DNA of 64,000 nt, from contig JAKSGN010000006.1 in NCBI GenBank assembly GCA_024180945.1, positions 1,798,001 to 1,862,000 on the forward strand, given 5' to 3'. The position numbers and the translations under genes are program-made. Shown here piece by piece: positions 42,083 to 53,606 of this stretch. Position 1 is the stretch's first letter. Every line of letters begins with the position of its first letter. The notes below the pieces were generated by a model, which did not search any database, was not told where the DNA came from, and worked only from the letters and a program-made list of their open reading frames with translations. Source of the DNA: Macrophomina tecta (lineage: Eukaryota > Ascomycota > Dothideomycetes > Botryosphaeriales > Botryosphaeriaceae).

Positions 42083-44584
42083 ATTATTTCTCGCGCATGC
42101 GGTCGTTCATTCGCGAAGTTCCTTCAGTTAGGAATCACCAACTTGCTACCCGTTTAACCATGAATGGGGCTCGACTTATGATTACTCCAGTGTCTTAGAA
42201 GCTGTCTAGGCACGAGCAAGTCTCTGAGAGACGGCCTGCCATCAGCTTTGCTCAACGTCAAGATATGGGTTCGAGCATGAATGAACATGGGACGTCCGTA
42301 ATGATGAGGCGAACAGGGGCGAGTTTATTACTTTGACTTCTCTTATATTTTGCTTTCCTGTTACTCTTTGCTTTTTGGTTAATCTCTTTTGGCTTCTCAA
42401 GAAACTATGACGGCCCTCTCCACCATGATGAAATGAGGAGGAAGCGAAGAAGAATATCTCTCAATGATGGCAGGCAATACCCCAAAGACCGGTTGTTTGG
42501 TTTGGCAGGCACACACAATTTCCTCTCAGGTTGATGATTATCATGGAGTCAGTTACAGGAGGGAGGCAAAGAGATTGAAAGTGAAAGCAGCGGACGATTA
42601 ACCGTCGTCAGCAGCCCGATGTTGTACGCAATATTGCTTCGTTTGTTGTTGGGTATCAAATCCTGACCCATCTCCTTGTGTTACATTCTCATGTACCTTC
42701 TCCAATATCTGCTTGTTCCCTACTCTTATTACTTCCCAGACTTTGGATGGAAGCTCTAGCCCGAATAGACGGAACGGCGTTTGGTTTTGGTCACGATAGT
42801 GTCTCGAGTACTCAAATACCCCGTATCTGCCTACAGCCTTGCCCCCATTCCCCGCACTCTTATACTTCTCGTCAACCGAAATTTCCGATTCTTCGAAAGA
42901 GGGCTAGCTGTTGATGTATTTGTCACAGGCAACAAACGCATGCGCGTCCGGTGTCAGGCCTACAGGGCTTGCTGCCAGCTCACGGAACGAGCGAGATTCG
43001 CGACTAGCCGACCGTCCTGCTCGTACCTACGTAATTGACCTGTTTGCGCCTATGTTCGGGTCTTTGGCAGCAACCGCACACAAGCATTAGAAATTAAAAC
43101 GTTTTGCTTCCGACCTGAGTATCCTGGGCTCGCCAGCACGACCCAAACTTTCATTCCATATCCAAACCTCGTGGTCAGCACACTTCACAATCCAAGCGGC
43201 GAAGTGAAACGTATAGATGCCACAACTGCGGGTCGAAATATTCTCGCCACGTTGTTCCCGCATCCAAACTATGGCCATCCGCAACACATGACCATGGGAC
43301 ACGACAGTGCCAGACACTACTACGACGCAGCTTCTCAGGCCGAAGAGTTGCGGCCCTGATGATTTTTCTTTCCGAAGTGTGGCTCTGAAGCTCTATCTGC
43401 CTCAGTGCTGTCGGCGCGTAGCAAAAAACACCCAACCTCCCGGTTTCCTGACACACGAACTCCCACGACCAATCGTTCCGCAGAAGTGTTCGAGAACTTA
43501 TGAAAAGGCGTTCCATCGGGGCTGAGCAATAGGGGCATCTGCCCCGCGACGGCTACATTCGCAGCAGACCCTGGCGTAACAACGTGTTCACCGCGGACCA
43601 TCCCATCAAAGTATCCAGTGTGGGACTCATTTTTCTTTTTCTCGAACCAGCAAGTTCGGGTTGGTGAGGTACCCGAGGCAAGAAGTTCAACGAAGCATTG
43701 TCTTCGTGGAAAAACTGATAGGGAAGATCGCGTTCGGAGAAAGTCGGGCGAGCCGGCAGAAACCTGGCCGAGCATCATCACCTCAACCTCTTGCCGCACA
43801 CAGTCGGGCTAGGTTCATGCTTCGATTATATGGCTGGACCTTACGAGTAGTGGCACTGCAAGGTTGCTTATAAGACAACGATGACTTTGGCGGAGCATTC
43901 GTGCAGCGCCCACATCCGAGTAGTAGAAACTTTGCTGAGTGCTCGGAGGCCGGAAAGCTGTGTCGCGATAGTTTCCAATGCAGGCAAATATGCAGCTTAT
44001 GATGCGCCGATGAGAGATGTCCCGTTCTTGGGCGCACCTCGAAATATCCACCTCAGTGTGCGAAAGGAGCCGAGTCGATGGGAAACAGAAATGGTCAAAC
44101 TCATTATTGGCGTCATGATTACATTTGCAGAGAAGGCAAGTAGATTTGTTTATCCTTCAGAGCAGAAGGAAGACTTGGAATAGCCGCTCCGTTCTCGTAT
44201 CTTCTTTCTGAATTGACATGTGAGCATTGGCTTGCGCGGGTTGCGACGGGATGGTGCTTTCTTTTTGGCCGGATTGAGCAGCAGTCTTAATAAGTATCCA
44301 TCCTCTCCCGGCTTCAACACACAAGACGTCTCCCCTAGTATTTGCTGCATTTTGCAACGCAATCGAAGCAGTAGCGGCCCAGCTGTTTCCCCTTAGAGCG
44401 CGATTAACCGTTTACCTGGGTGCTGATATCACACCCGTGCCAAGCGCGCGAATTGCCGCCTTTTGCCGCCTGCCGCTCCGACGCCCCGAGTGTTTTCGCC
44501 CGCCGTCGATTGTCAGCCATCGCCAGCTACAGAACCCTCACTCCTCACCTCCCCACCCCTCCGCCTCCATCCCGCGCCGCTCAA
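42083..44584. other. 2.5-kb intergenic between coiled-coil gene and lpd1
   Basis: Contains the 3' UTR of the left gene and the promoter of lpd1. Many short ORFs (for example minus 43335-43799) but none with a recognisable family. The last 100 bases are the C-rich lpd1 leader. Confidence 0.45.
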
Positions 44585-46369
44585 ATGTTCAAGCAGCTGA
44601 TACCCAAGACGCCCGCCCGCCCGCTCGTGCTCGCGGCGCGCCGCTCCGCCTTCCGCCCCCTCGCCTCAACATTCCCGCTCGTTGACCGGTCAAAACGGAC
44701 ATATGCCACCGAGGCTGCGGAGAAGGACCTCGTCATCATCGGCGGTGGTGTCGCTGGCTACGTCGCTGCCATCAGGGCCGGCCAGGCCGGCCTGTCGGTC
44801 GCCTGCATCGAGAAGCGCGGCACCCTGGGCGGCACTTGTCTGAATGTCGGCTGCATCCCCTCCAAGTCGCTGCTCAACAACTCGCACTTGTACCACCAGA
44901 TCCTCCACGACACCAAGAACCGCGGCATCGAGGTCGGCGATGTCAAGCTCAACCTCGAGCAGATGATGAAGGCCAAGGATACCTCCGTCTCCGGCCTGAC
45001 CAAGGGCATCGAGTTCCTGTTCAAGAAGAACAACGTCGAGTATATCAAGGGCACCGGTGCCTTCGCCGATGAGCACACCGTCAAGGTCAACCTGATCGAG
45101 GGTGGCGAGACCTCCGTCCGCGGCAAGAACATTATCATCGCCACCGGCTCCGAGGCCACGCCTTTTCCCGGCCTGACCATCGACGAGGAAAAGGTCATCA
45201 CCAGCACCGGCGCTATTGCCCTCAAGCAGGTCCCCAAGAAAATGGTCGTCATTGGCGGTGGTATCATTGGCCTTGAGATGGTGGGTCCAATCGCAATTGC
45301 TGCACGCTCCACGTAGTAACTGTAGTAGGCTTCCGTTTGGTCGCGCCTCGGCGCCGAAGTGACCGTCGTCGAGTTCCTGGGCCAGATTGGCGGCCCTGGT
45401 ATGGACGCTGAGATTGCCAAGGGTATTCAGAAGATCCTCCAGAAGCAGGGCATCAAGTTCAAGACCGGTACCAAAGTCTCGAGCGGTGACGCCTCCGGAG
45501 AGACCGTCAAGGTCGCCGTCGAGGCCGCAAAGGGCGGCAAGGAGGAGACTGTAAGCTCTATTCAGCCTCGGTTTTTCACCAAATGCTAATCCCAAGCTCC
45601 AGCTCGACGCAGACGTTGTGCTTGTTGCAATTGGCCGTCGTCCCTACACCGCCGGCCTCGGCATTGAGAACATTGGCATCGAGACTGACGACAAGGGCCG
45701 CCTGGTTATTGACCATGAGTACCGCACCAAGATCCCCCACATCCGCGTCATCGGCGACTGCACCTTCGGGCCCATGCTCGCCCACAAGGCCGAGGAGGAG
45801 GCTGTCGCCGCCGTCGAGTACATCTCCAAGGGCTACGGCCACGTCAATTACGGCGTCATTCCCTCTGTCATGTACACCCACCCGGAGGTCGCCTGGGTCG
45901 GCCAGAACGAGGCTGAGGTCAAGGCCGCTGGCATCAAGTACAAGATCGGCACCTTCCCCTTCTCCGCCAACTCCCGCGCCAAGACCAATCTCGACACCGA
46001 GGGTCTTGTGAAGTTCATCGCCGACGCGGAGACTGACCGCATTCTCGGCGTCCACATCATCGGCCCTAACGCCGGTGAGATGATTGCGGAGGCTGGTCTC
46101 GCCATTGAATACGGTGCCTCTTCTGAGGATGTCGCGCGGGTGAGCCACGCTCACCCGACGCTCAGCGAAGCGTAAGTACCACCATCTATGTCAAACGGGG
46201 TGAGAAGCATTTGGTCGGACGTAATTGTCGTTAAGCTTTCTGAACACTTACGCCCGGACGCTTGCTTCCATCCACCATGCAATTCTTCGTACAGTTTGCT
46301 GATTTACACCCTTCAAACAGATTCAAGGAGGCTGCTCTCAACACCTACGACAAGGCCATCCACTACTAG
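44585..46369 (+). CDS. lpd1: Dihydrolipoamide dehydrogenase, mitochondrial (E3)
   Basis: E3 reoxidises dihydrolipoamide with NAD+ in pyruvate, 2-oxoglutarate and branched-chain dehydrogenases and the glycine cleavage system, in the mitochondrial matrix. Four exons, 44585-45280, 45329-45550, 45603-46171 and 46321-46369, give 511 residues. A presequence of about 40 residues ([19 protein letters not shown]) is followed by the FAD motif [18 protein letters not shown]. The redox disulfide is Cys85/Cys90 in [13 protein letters not shown]. The NAD motif is [13 protein letters not shown], interrupted after Met by intron 1, and the second FAD contact is [17 protein letters not shown]. The catalytic dyad is His490 and Glu495 in HAHPTLSEA, from the other subunit of the dimer. 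Complete, with strong codon bias. Confidence 0.97.
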
Positions 46370-46801
46370 ATGGGGTCTTGGCATTTGTGGCGGTGATATT
46401 TGTTGTAGCGGGGGAAAATGGTGGGTTCTTGTTACTATTAGCATGAAGCGAGGTATGAATGAGAGCGAGATCAATCAAGCGGGTTTTATTGTCGAAGCTA
46501 TCTTGTTCTCTTGGGGGGATGATGGCTGGTAGGAATACCCAAATTCTTTTTCTCCTTCTCCTTGTCTCTTCGTTTGGGAGAATGGGGGAAGGAGGAGAAC
46601 ATGAGACAAAAAGAAAAAAGAGTAATAAACAACACGCCTGTTCATATCTCTTTTGATCAATGTAGGATATATGGTGGAAGGGGACGGTTATGATGGACAT
46701 AGATTTTATATTTTCCTTCGCCTAGTCTCGTCTCGCCACAAACACGCAGCCAGCTCTCGCCGAGCACTGATTCGGGGCCTTAACCTTCTACATATACATA
46801 T
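46370..46801. other. Convergent 3' flanks of lpd1 and sgd1
   Basis: 432 bases between two stop codons. T/C- and A-rich stretches fit two 3' UTRs. No gene is seen. Confidence 0.5.
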
Positions 46802-49698
46802 TTACTCGGCATCGACCCGCTGCGTCGCTAGCACCGTTAGTCCGTCTGCCGCTACGCCTGCGCCCCACCGCACCGTCTCCCTGTCCGCCTTGTTGCCCGC
46901 TGCCTCACCCTTGCTCACCACCTTTTTGAAGAAGTACTGCAGGCCCCGCGCCATCTGCGGGGCTTCCCTGGCACCGCGCATGACGATGTCAAGAAGGGCT
47001 TCTTCGTCCCTGCCGCTATCGGCGGTGTTCTTGCCCTTCTTCGTCTTCTGAGAGCGCAGGATGAGCGTCGAGAGGAGGACTTCGACGAAGGCGGTTGTTT
47101 TGGGTTGGAGGTAGGCGAAGTTGAGGGTCTGGGTAGACGAGATGTCAATGCGCCGTCCTGGCTGGAAAATGATTTCTCCTCTTTCGAGAGCACGTCCAAG
47201 GAGGGGGAAGGCAAAGACAATGGACACAAAACATACCTTGAGCACAGCAATCGACAGCCCACCCTCTGCGGCCAATGTGCCAAACATCCTGGCCAGATTC
47301 ACCACTTTTCGCGTCGTCAACGCCTCCTCACCATCCTCATCAAAGTCCGCATCATCGTCGTCGGCGTCGTCCCTCTCGCCCATCCGCCTGAATAGGTCCC
47401 ACAGGCTGAACTGGAACGCCTTCTTCAGCGGCTTTTCGGCGCACAGGCGGCGGGCGATGAGGGTGTAGTAAGGGTTATAGGCCAGCTCGGCGCCAGCGCA
47501 GTGGAGGAGGACGCGAGGAATCTCGAGCTCCTGCGCGCGCTTGAGGCGCAGCTTTGTCAGGCGAGCGTGCGCGTCCTTGCAGTCCGAGGCCGACATGATG
47601 CTGATGAAGATGGCGCGGCGGATGTCCGTGTTCATGCGCTGCTCGCGCGCCAGCTGCATCAGGTCCGTCGTGCCGCCACCGCTCGCGATGGTCTCTTCTT
47701 CGGCGGAGCGTTCGTACTTCTCCTTTTTCCTGCCGTCATTGGACTGCTTGTCGTCTGTTGTTGTTGCTGCTGTTATTTCTCTTTCGTCTATCGTATCGTT
47801 GCGCCAGCTGGCGCCGACCAGCCACCATTTACCCTTCTTTTCGGTGTCACGGAGATCCTTGAGACCAATGCGGAGAGGCTCGCTGGCCTTGATTGACCTC
47901 GTGTTGAGGGAGCCGAGGGTCTTCTTCATCCGAGTGGTGTGCTCAGAAGTGATGGCAGATGCAGCAACGCCAGTCTTCATGCGGTTGTTCTTGAGGTTGT
48001 TGATTGTCTCGATCATGAACTTGGTGCGAACAGAAAGATTTGCCTCGCCCGCTTTTGCCACCGACTTCTGAAGGAGGATGACGATGTCCTTTAAGGAAGT
48101 AGGATCATCCTGTCGTAGCTGCGGACCGGACATGCGGACGATCCTGAGGAGTAACTCAGTGTTGACCTCCTTCAGCTCCTCGAGGAAGATGCGGATGTAG
48201 TCAAATACAAGGTTACAGCCAATGACCTGGAAATTGTACATTTCTGATATCAGAGAAATCAGGTTGGTCGTTTCCTTGCCACTACTCTCCTCACTGTAGT
48301 TGCTGTAGCACTTGTCGAATTCCGCAGCGAGGCGTTCGACAAGCTGTGCGCCGAAATCTGTTCCAATGACCTTGTAAACCGCCGATATGAAACCAGCATG
48401 AAGGATCAGAAAGGTATCTTGTAGGCTGGTACGATCACAGACAAGCCCAAGTAATAGGTCTATCAATGTGGTCGTGACATACTGGCGGGGGTTGTTCTGG
48501 TAAAGGTTCTCAATGTCCTTGAGGATCGACAGAAGGTTTGCTTCAGAAAGACGATTAAGAAGACCTTGGGCCTGCCTTCGTAATCTTGTCATTGCTTCTG
48601 CGTCGGACGACGGCGGCCCTCGTAGAGAAGGTGGGACGTATTTCCCAGCCGAGACCGCCTCGGTTGGTATAGGAGGTGTGTATGGGTTTTCTCGGACTTT
48701 TGGTCGCTGTTCTTCTCGTTCTGACTCGCCGTCCTGCGCATCCGTCTCTTCATCCAGGTCGTCCAGATCGCCTTCTGAGCTCTCGGCATCCTCAACGTCT
48801 TCGACATCTTTGTCCGAAAAGCCAGCAAAGCCATCCCCATCAGCACTTTCGCCATCCTCATCATCAAGACCGCCATCCACTCCGTCCTCGTCCTCATCAC
48901 CGGAGCCCATAGACTCCTCATCCTCCCACCCGTCTTCACCCTCCTCACTGTCATCATCGCTGAAACTCTCCTCCACAGCCAGACCCCCAGCAGCCTTCCG
49001 ACGCTTGCTCTCTAACCACGCCTGGTCCTCAGATGATCTCTTTCTCTTTCCCGTCACAGCAAAATCAAGCTCATCGTCCAGGCCGTCCAGCAGGTCCGCA
49101 AGACCATCATCCTCGAAGCCCTTCGGCAATTTCTTTTTGCTTTTTATACCCAATTTCTTCTCCAAAGCCGCAATCTCAGCGTCATCCTCGTCGAGCTTTG
49201 CCTTAACCTTTTTCGGTATGGGTGGCGGCGAGGGCGAGGGCGACAGCGACGGCTCTTTCTTCGCCTTCCTGGTAGGCGCTTTGGTATTTTCCTTGGCTCC
49301 CTTGTCCTTGCGCGAACTCTTCTCTGGGGCGGCCCCGGCGCGCTTGAGGGCGGGTTTCAGCGGCTTCTCCTCGGCCTTGCGCTTCTCAGGCTTTGCGGGT
49401 TTTGGTGGAGGAGAAGAGGCGTCTTCGTCCTCGTCATTTTCGGGAGTATCTCGCGGTGCGTGATGCTGGAACTGGCGGGGCTGTCGGCGCTGGGATTTCT
49501 TCTGCTCGCGCTCTGCTCTGCGGCGGTCTTTGCGGCCTAGTACCGATCCGCGGTGACGGCCATTGCTTTTAGAGGATCCAGACGCTGCGGGAAGCCGATT
49601 AGAGAAGTCTGGAGGGTAGAGGAGGGTAGAAATATACCACCAATCTGGTCTAGAAGCTCGCGCGGCAACTTGGGTCCCCCGTTGGTGCGTAGGCGCAT
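46802..49698 (-). CDS. sgd1: Sgd1/NOM1-type nucleolar MIF4G-MA3 protein
   Basis: Sgd1 (NOM1 in animals) is a nucleolar protein needed for 18S rRNA production and 40S assembly. Three exons, 49698-49638, 49584-47237 and 47128-46802, give 911 residues. The start was set at 49698 because exon 1 reads KLPRELLDQIGG, a typical N-terminus for this family, spliced to SGSSKSNGRHRGSVLGRKDR. Residues about 40-300 are basic then very acidic (long Asp/Glu tracts). The MIF4G domain begins near RLRRQAQGLLNRLSEANLLS and includes LVCDRTSLQDTFLILHAGFI and YNFQVIGCNLVFDYIRIFLE. The MA3 part follows after TDIRRAIFISIMSASDCKDA. The second intron (47236-47129) is 108 nt with no in-frame stop, so an unspliced reading stays open; relatives lack that stretch (VLK directly to LNFAYLQPKTTAF). 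Confidence 0.9.
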
Positions 49699-49936
49699 TC
49701 TCGTCGTGATATATTTTTTGCGAGTCTAAAAATGTCGGAGAAAGCGAGCAGGACCGCCGGGGAAGGATTGACGTGCGAGGCGGTGAGGAATGACTCGCGT
49801 GCCGCACAACAGGTCGGGGGGTGTGTGCGGACTGCGGACCCCCGACGCGGGACCCGCCCGCACCTGGCCAGAACCGCGACGTCAGTCCAAAGCTGAGGAT
49901 TTCACACGAACCCGCCCGCGACTCCTCGACAAAGCC
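49699..49936. promoter_or_regulatory. Compact divergent promoter sgd1 / srp14
   Basis: Only 238 bases separate the two start codons, so the ribosome-assembly gene and the SRP subunit gene probably share promoter sequence. GC-rich; no specific site is claimed. Confidence 0.5.
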
Positions 49937-50536
49937 ATGGCCGACAAGCACCTCAGCAATGAGGAGGTACTCTTCGCGTCTTCCTAGCTGGTATTGCGAC
50001 TCTAAGCGCTAATTCGCCCACGAACAGTTCTTCGCACGGCTCGCGGAGCTGTTCGATGCCCGCCGCACCAAAGACCACGGCACCGTCTACCTGACACAAA
50101 AACGCCGTACGCCGTCCTTATGTACCCTTCCTTTTGCGTTCTCATCCTTCCGCCTCTACTTGGAGAAATTGAACAATCCGAATTGCTCGCGCTCGTACAC
50201 TCACTCTAATGCCCCATAGTCACCTTCGATCTCAACTCGCGCGCCTCGTCGCCCGCCAGCAAGGTCGCCGACGACCCGCTGTGGGACACGCACCCACCCG
50301 AGCCGCTGCCCGTCATCGTGCGCGCCACCAACGGCAAGTCGAAGCAGAAGCGCGATCACAAGGTCAAGTTGTCAACCATCGTACAGCCCGACAAGTTGGA
50401 GGGCTTCTACGCCCGCTATGCCGACGTGTGCAAGGCCGGCATGTCGGCGTTGAAGCCGAGGGATCGCAGCAAGAGGAAGAAGGATAAGAAGAAGAAGAAG
50501 ACCACGACGGCGGCGGCGGCGGTTGGTGGGGCATAG
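49937..50536 (+). CDS. srp14: Signal recognition particle subunit SRP14
   Basis: SRP14 binds the Alu domain of SRP RNA and slows translation while the ribosome docks at the ER. Three exons, 49937-49966, 50028-50106 and 50220-50536, give 141 residues. MADKHLSNEE joins FFARLAELFDARRTKDHGTV, then YLTQKRLTFDLNS, as in relatives. The RNA-contacting middle has VIVRATNGKSKQKRDHKVKL and the end of the fold is LEGFYARYADVCKAGMSAL. The tail is an extreme basic run (RDRSKRKKDKKKKK) followed by Thr/Ala, typical for fungal SRP14. The introns are 61 and 113 nt. The first exon carries only ten codons. Confidence 0.93.
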
Positions 50537-52416
50537 AGGAGCTGAAGAGCTGAAAGGTGTCTTGAGTTGGGCAGGAAAGTATGCCCAGGGGTCAATAGAG
50601 TTTTATGACCGAGGAAGTGGGACTTTGGGCGAGGTTGTTGCAGCGTGCATGCAGTTGACCATCTACCGTGTAACGGACATGTGCTGGGTGGGCTATTCAT
50701 TGTGGAGCCCAGCCTTTTGCAGGTGGCACATTTGACCTGCGCATGGAAAGTCACGGGCTACCCCGTTAGGCTTGATTAAATAAAAAAGTTTACAATTCTT
50801 CATGGGGACTGGTGGTAATATGCCTCGGTATCGAATGAAATGGTCACTATGCGAAAGAACGAAAACAGCTTCTTTCCAGTTCATCGAGAATATGGGATAC
50901 TGGGATGACTCCTGCCGGGGAGATTCTGCTGCCGCTGAACCGTATGTGGTATCTACTAATTACACGCAGCAGAAACACTCTCTCATACGGGGAAAAATAT
51001 TTTTTTTTTAAAAAAATCAAGCAGTCACCTCAAGTGAGCATCACTTGCTTTCGCTTACACCCACATGCCCGTCTCAAATCCACTCGGCTCTGTCCATGTA
51101 AACACTTCCACACCAATCACCAATATAGCCACTCACCCATGGCCGTCCGCTACCTAGCTTTCACTGGAAATCCACCGCACATACCAAATCGGCCACTTCA
51201 GTCTGATCGTGCCAACAACTTTCTTGGTGTGCACCCGTAGGGCTGAGCCAATCTGCCCGCTGCTGCCATCCCAGGAACCGACTTCCATTTGATATGTACA
51301 TCATCCTTCATCTTGTAGACTACACTGAGGCTAGTAACTCTCCGCACCCACAGGTAAATGCAACGAGCATTATACATACCGTTCCGGCCAAAAGCCCTCC
51401 CTCATCAGGGGTCCCGATCTCCCTTCTCTTTCCTGAAACCGGGGAAAGTTCAAACCTCAGCCGAAGACTGGAAAAAGGTCCGATTGGTGCAAGGGCAATA
51501 GTGGCCAATCCCTGCGCCGGGTTCGACTAGAAAAGGACAGCAGAGGCCCCTAAGCCTTAGTAGGATGCGACACAGTGGCGGAAGAGCCGGCAAGCTGATC
51601 GGCCGGCGAGAGGGAGGGACGGGTACCTGCGACGGCGCCTGCGTTTATTGGCCCTGCCTTGCAGCGGAATCATCCCGCTTAGTACAAGGCTTCTCGAACA
51701 CAAGTGCAATTAGTAAGCTTTCGCAATGTGCGCACTTAGTATGAGAGATACCGCATGATCGAACCGGTTCAATGGTTCATGCAGTACTCATGGGCATTTG
51801 CGTGTGGATGAGACGGCGACTGGCCACATTGTACTACTCTCAAAGCCTCTTCACCTTCCGAGTATCCTCTTGATGAGTGGGTTCAGGCCAAAACCTTCAA
51901 TGGCCGCACTGTCATCGCTGCGGACGAAGCTGCTCGGTCGTATCCACAGAACCAATCGGAAGCATCCTCGGACATTCCAAAAATAGCAGCGTACCAGAAA
52001 TGCGAATCCATTCTCAAGAGTCTGGGGTTTCTCTCTCTGTGATCGGCCGGTGCTTCGAGCCTGTACAAACTATGTGAGAGAAGAGAAATAGCATGGTGGG
52101 TATGCGGAGTTGAAACCGAGAGAGGCAAGCCAAAGGAATTTCCAATCCGGTGCGCCGGGCCCTCCTCCACCGGGAGGGAAAAGAAATCTAGCTCCACCAG
52201 TTATGAACAAGAAGATTTTTCTTTTTTGCATCGAGAAGAAAAGAAATTCAGTCATCAGCGCCTTTTTGCCGAATAAGAGAGCACTCGTGGCCAGACCCGA
52301 AAAGAAGAAGTCCAAGAAAAATCAGAAAGGAATAAAGCCCCAATCGTCATCAGGAAGGACCAAGAATTGAATCTTCTTACAACATCATACAGAAATTTTT
52401 ACATGCCGGCAAAACA
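50537..52416. other. 1.9-kb intergenic, no gene seen
   Basis: Between convergent srp14 and the SSXT gene; 3' UTRs at both ends. Short T- and A-runs lie near 51000-51017. Nothing conserved was found. Confidence 0.45.
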
Positions 52417-53606
52417 TCACCCTTGGGAGGTAGGCTGTGGAGACTGCTGCTGCTGAACATTCGGCCGCGGCGGGCTGCCTTGCCCAGGGGCGCCGCCGCC
52501 AGGCTTGAGCAGCTGACCTTTCCAGCCGGGAAACAGGGTCTGGAGCTTTGTGTACATCTCGTTTAGCGACTGGGGCTGCGCGGGCACCGTCATGATGGCC
52601 GGACCGGGAGGCACGGGCTTGTTCGGATTCTGGATGCGATCGGCAAAGCTGGCGAGGTATGACAGGTTGGCTTGCAATCGGCGCATGCAGCTGTTCGCAA
52701 CGCGCCCATCTCAGTCAGCAAAGACGGCCGTTCTCGCGCGCCAAGAATCGCACAATGTGTGACATACTCGATGTATTCCTTCGACGCCACCTGCTTGGTA
52801 GCATCGCCGTCCTGGGCCGGCGGCGGGTTCGTCATCAGGCCGCCCTTGCCTTGCTCCTGCAGGCGGAGCGTCTCTTGTAGGAGCTCGCGGTTGATGTCGA
52901 GCAGCAGGGTGACCTGCTCGCGCTCGCGCTGGAGCTGGCCGGGCGAGGTGGGCGTGGCGGCGGCGGGCTTCGCGGGAGTGCCTTGGGGCGGCGGCTTGGG
53001 CTGCGCGGAGTGCGATGGCAGGCTCACGGGAGCGGCCATGGCTTGCGAGGAGTCCGGCAGCGACTGTGACGGGAAGTTCTGCTGTTGCGGCGTCTGCGCA
53101 TACGGCGAGACGTGACGGATGGGCGAGTGGGTCTTGTTGAAGGGCTGCTGGAAGTGGCTCGGGGGGGAAGGCTGGACGGGCGTGGAGAAGGACGCGGTGG
53201 AGAAGGGACTCTGCGGCACTGCAGGAAGGTCAATCTCAGAGCTTGTTGGGCTTGGGGCGTGTGAGACAGGCAGCGCGACGGATTAGGCGAAGGCAGAAGG
53301 GGGGGGGGGTCGCGTCCACTCACCTCGCGGCGACTGGGAGTGCATGTTCGTTGGCTGCATCATGACCCCACCGGCGCTGGCTTGGGCGCTACCCATGCCC
53401 ATGCTCGAAGCCAGCGGGAAGCCACCGGCGGGCACTGCTGCGGCGCCATTGCTGAAGGGCGGATGGTGAGGCGGCTGGATGCCCTGGGCAAACTGCGGGG
53501 GCGGCGGGCCGTGCTGGGGCTGAGCGTGGGCGGGCGAGGTGCCAAATTGCTGGTGAGCACTGGTCTGATTAAAGAAAGGCGAGTTATAGGAGTCCATCTG
53601 ATTCAT
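52417..53606 (-). CDS. SSXT (SS18)-domain protein, candidate SWI/SNF subunit
   Basis: SS18-type proteins and yeast Snf11 are small SWI/SNF remodeller subunits; this protein has a related helical core. Three exons, 53606-53324, 53218-52768 and 52690-52417, give 335 residues. Residues 1-190 are Gln/Pro/Ser/Met-rich and disordered, as in SS18 proteins. The SSXT-like core is REREQVTLLLDINRELLQET then LRLQEQGKGG, followed by ASKEYIDCMRRLQANLSYLA, with a Pro-rich C-terminus containing MYTKLQTLFPGWK. The last splice (GTATGT donor at 52767) sits within the core, and only this junction gives the expected EYI-D-CMRRLQANL. The first intron has a C-run just after its donor. Nuclear location and SWI/SNF membership are inferred; a Mediator-like coactivator is the other option. 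Confidence 0.72.
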
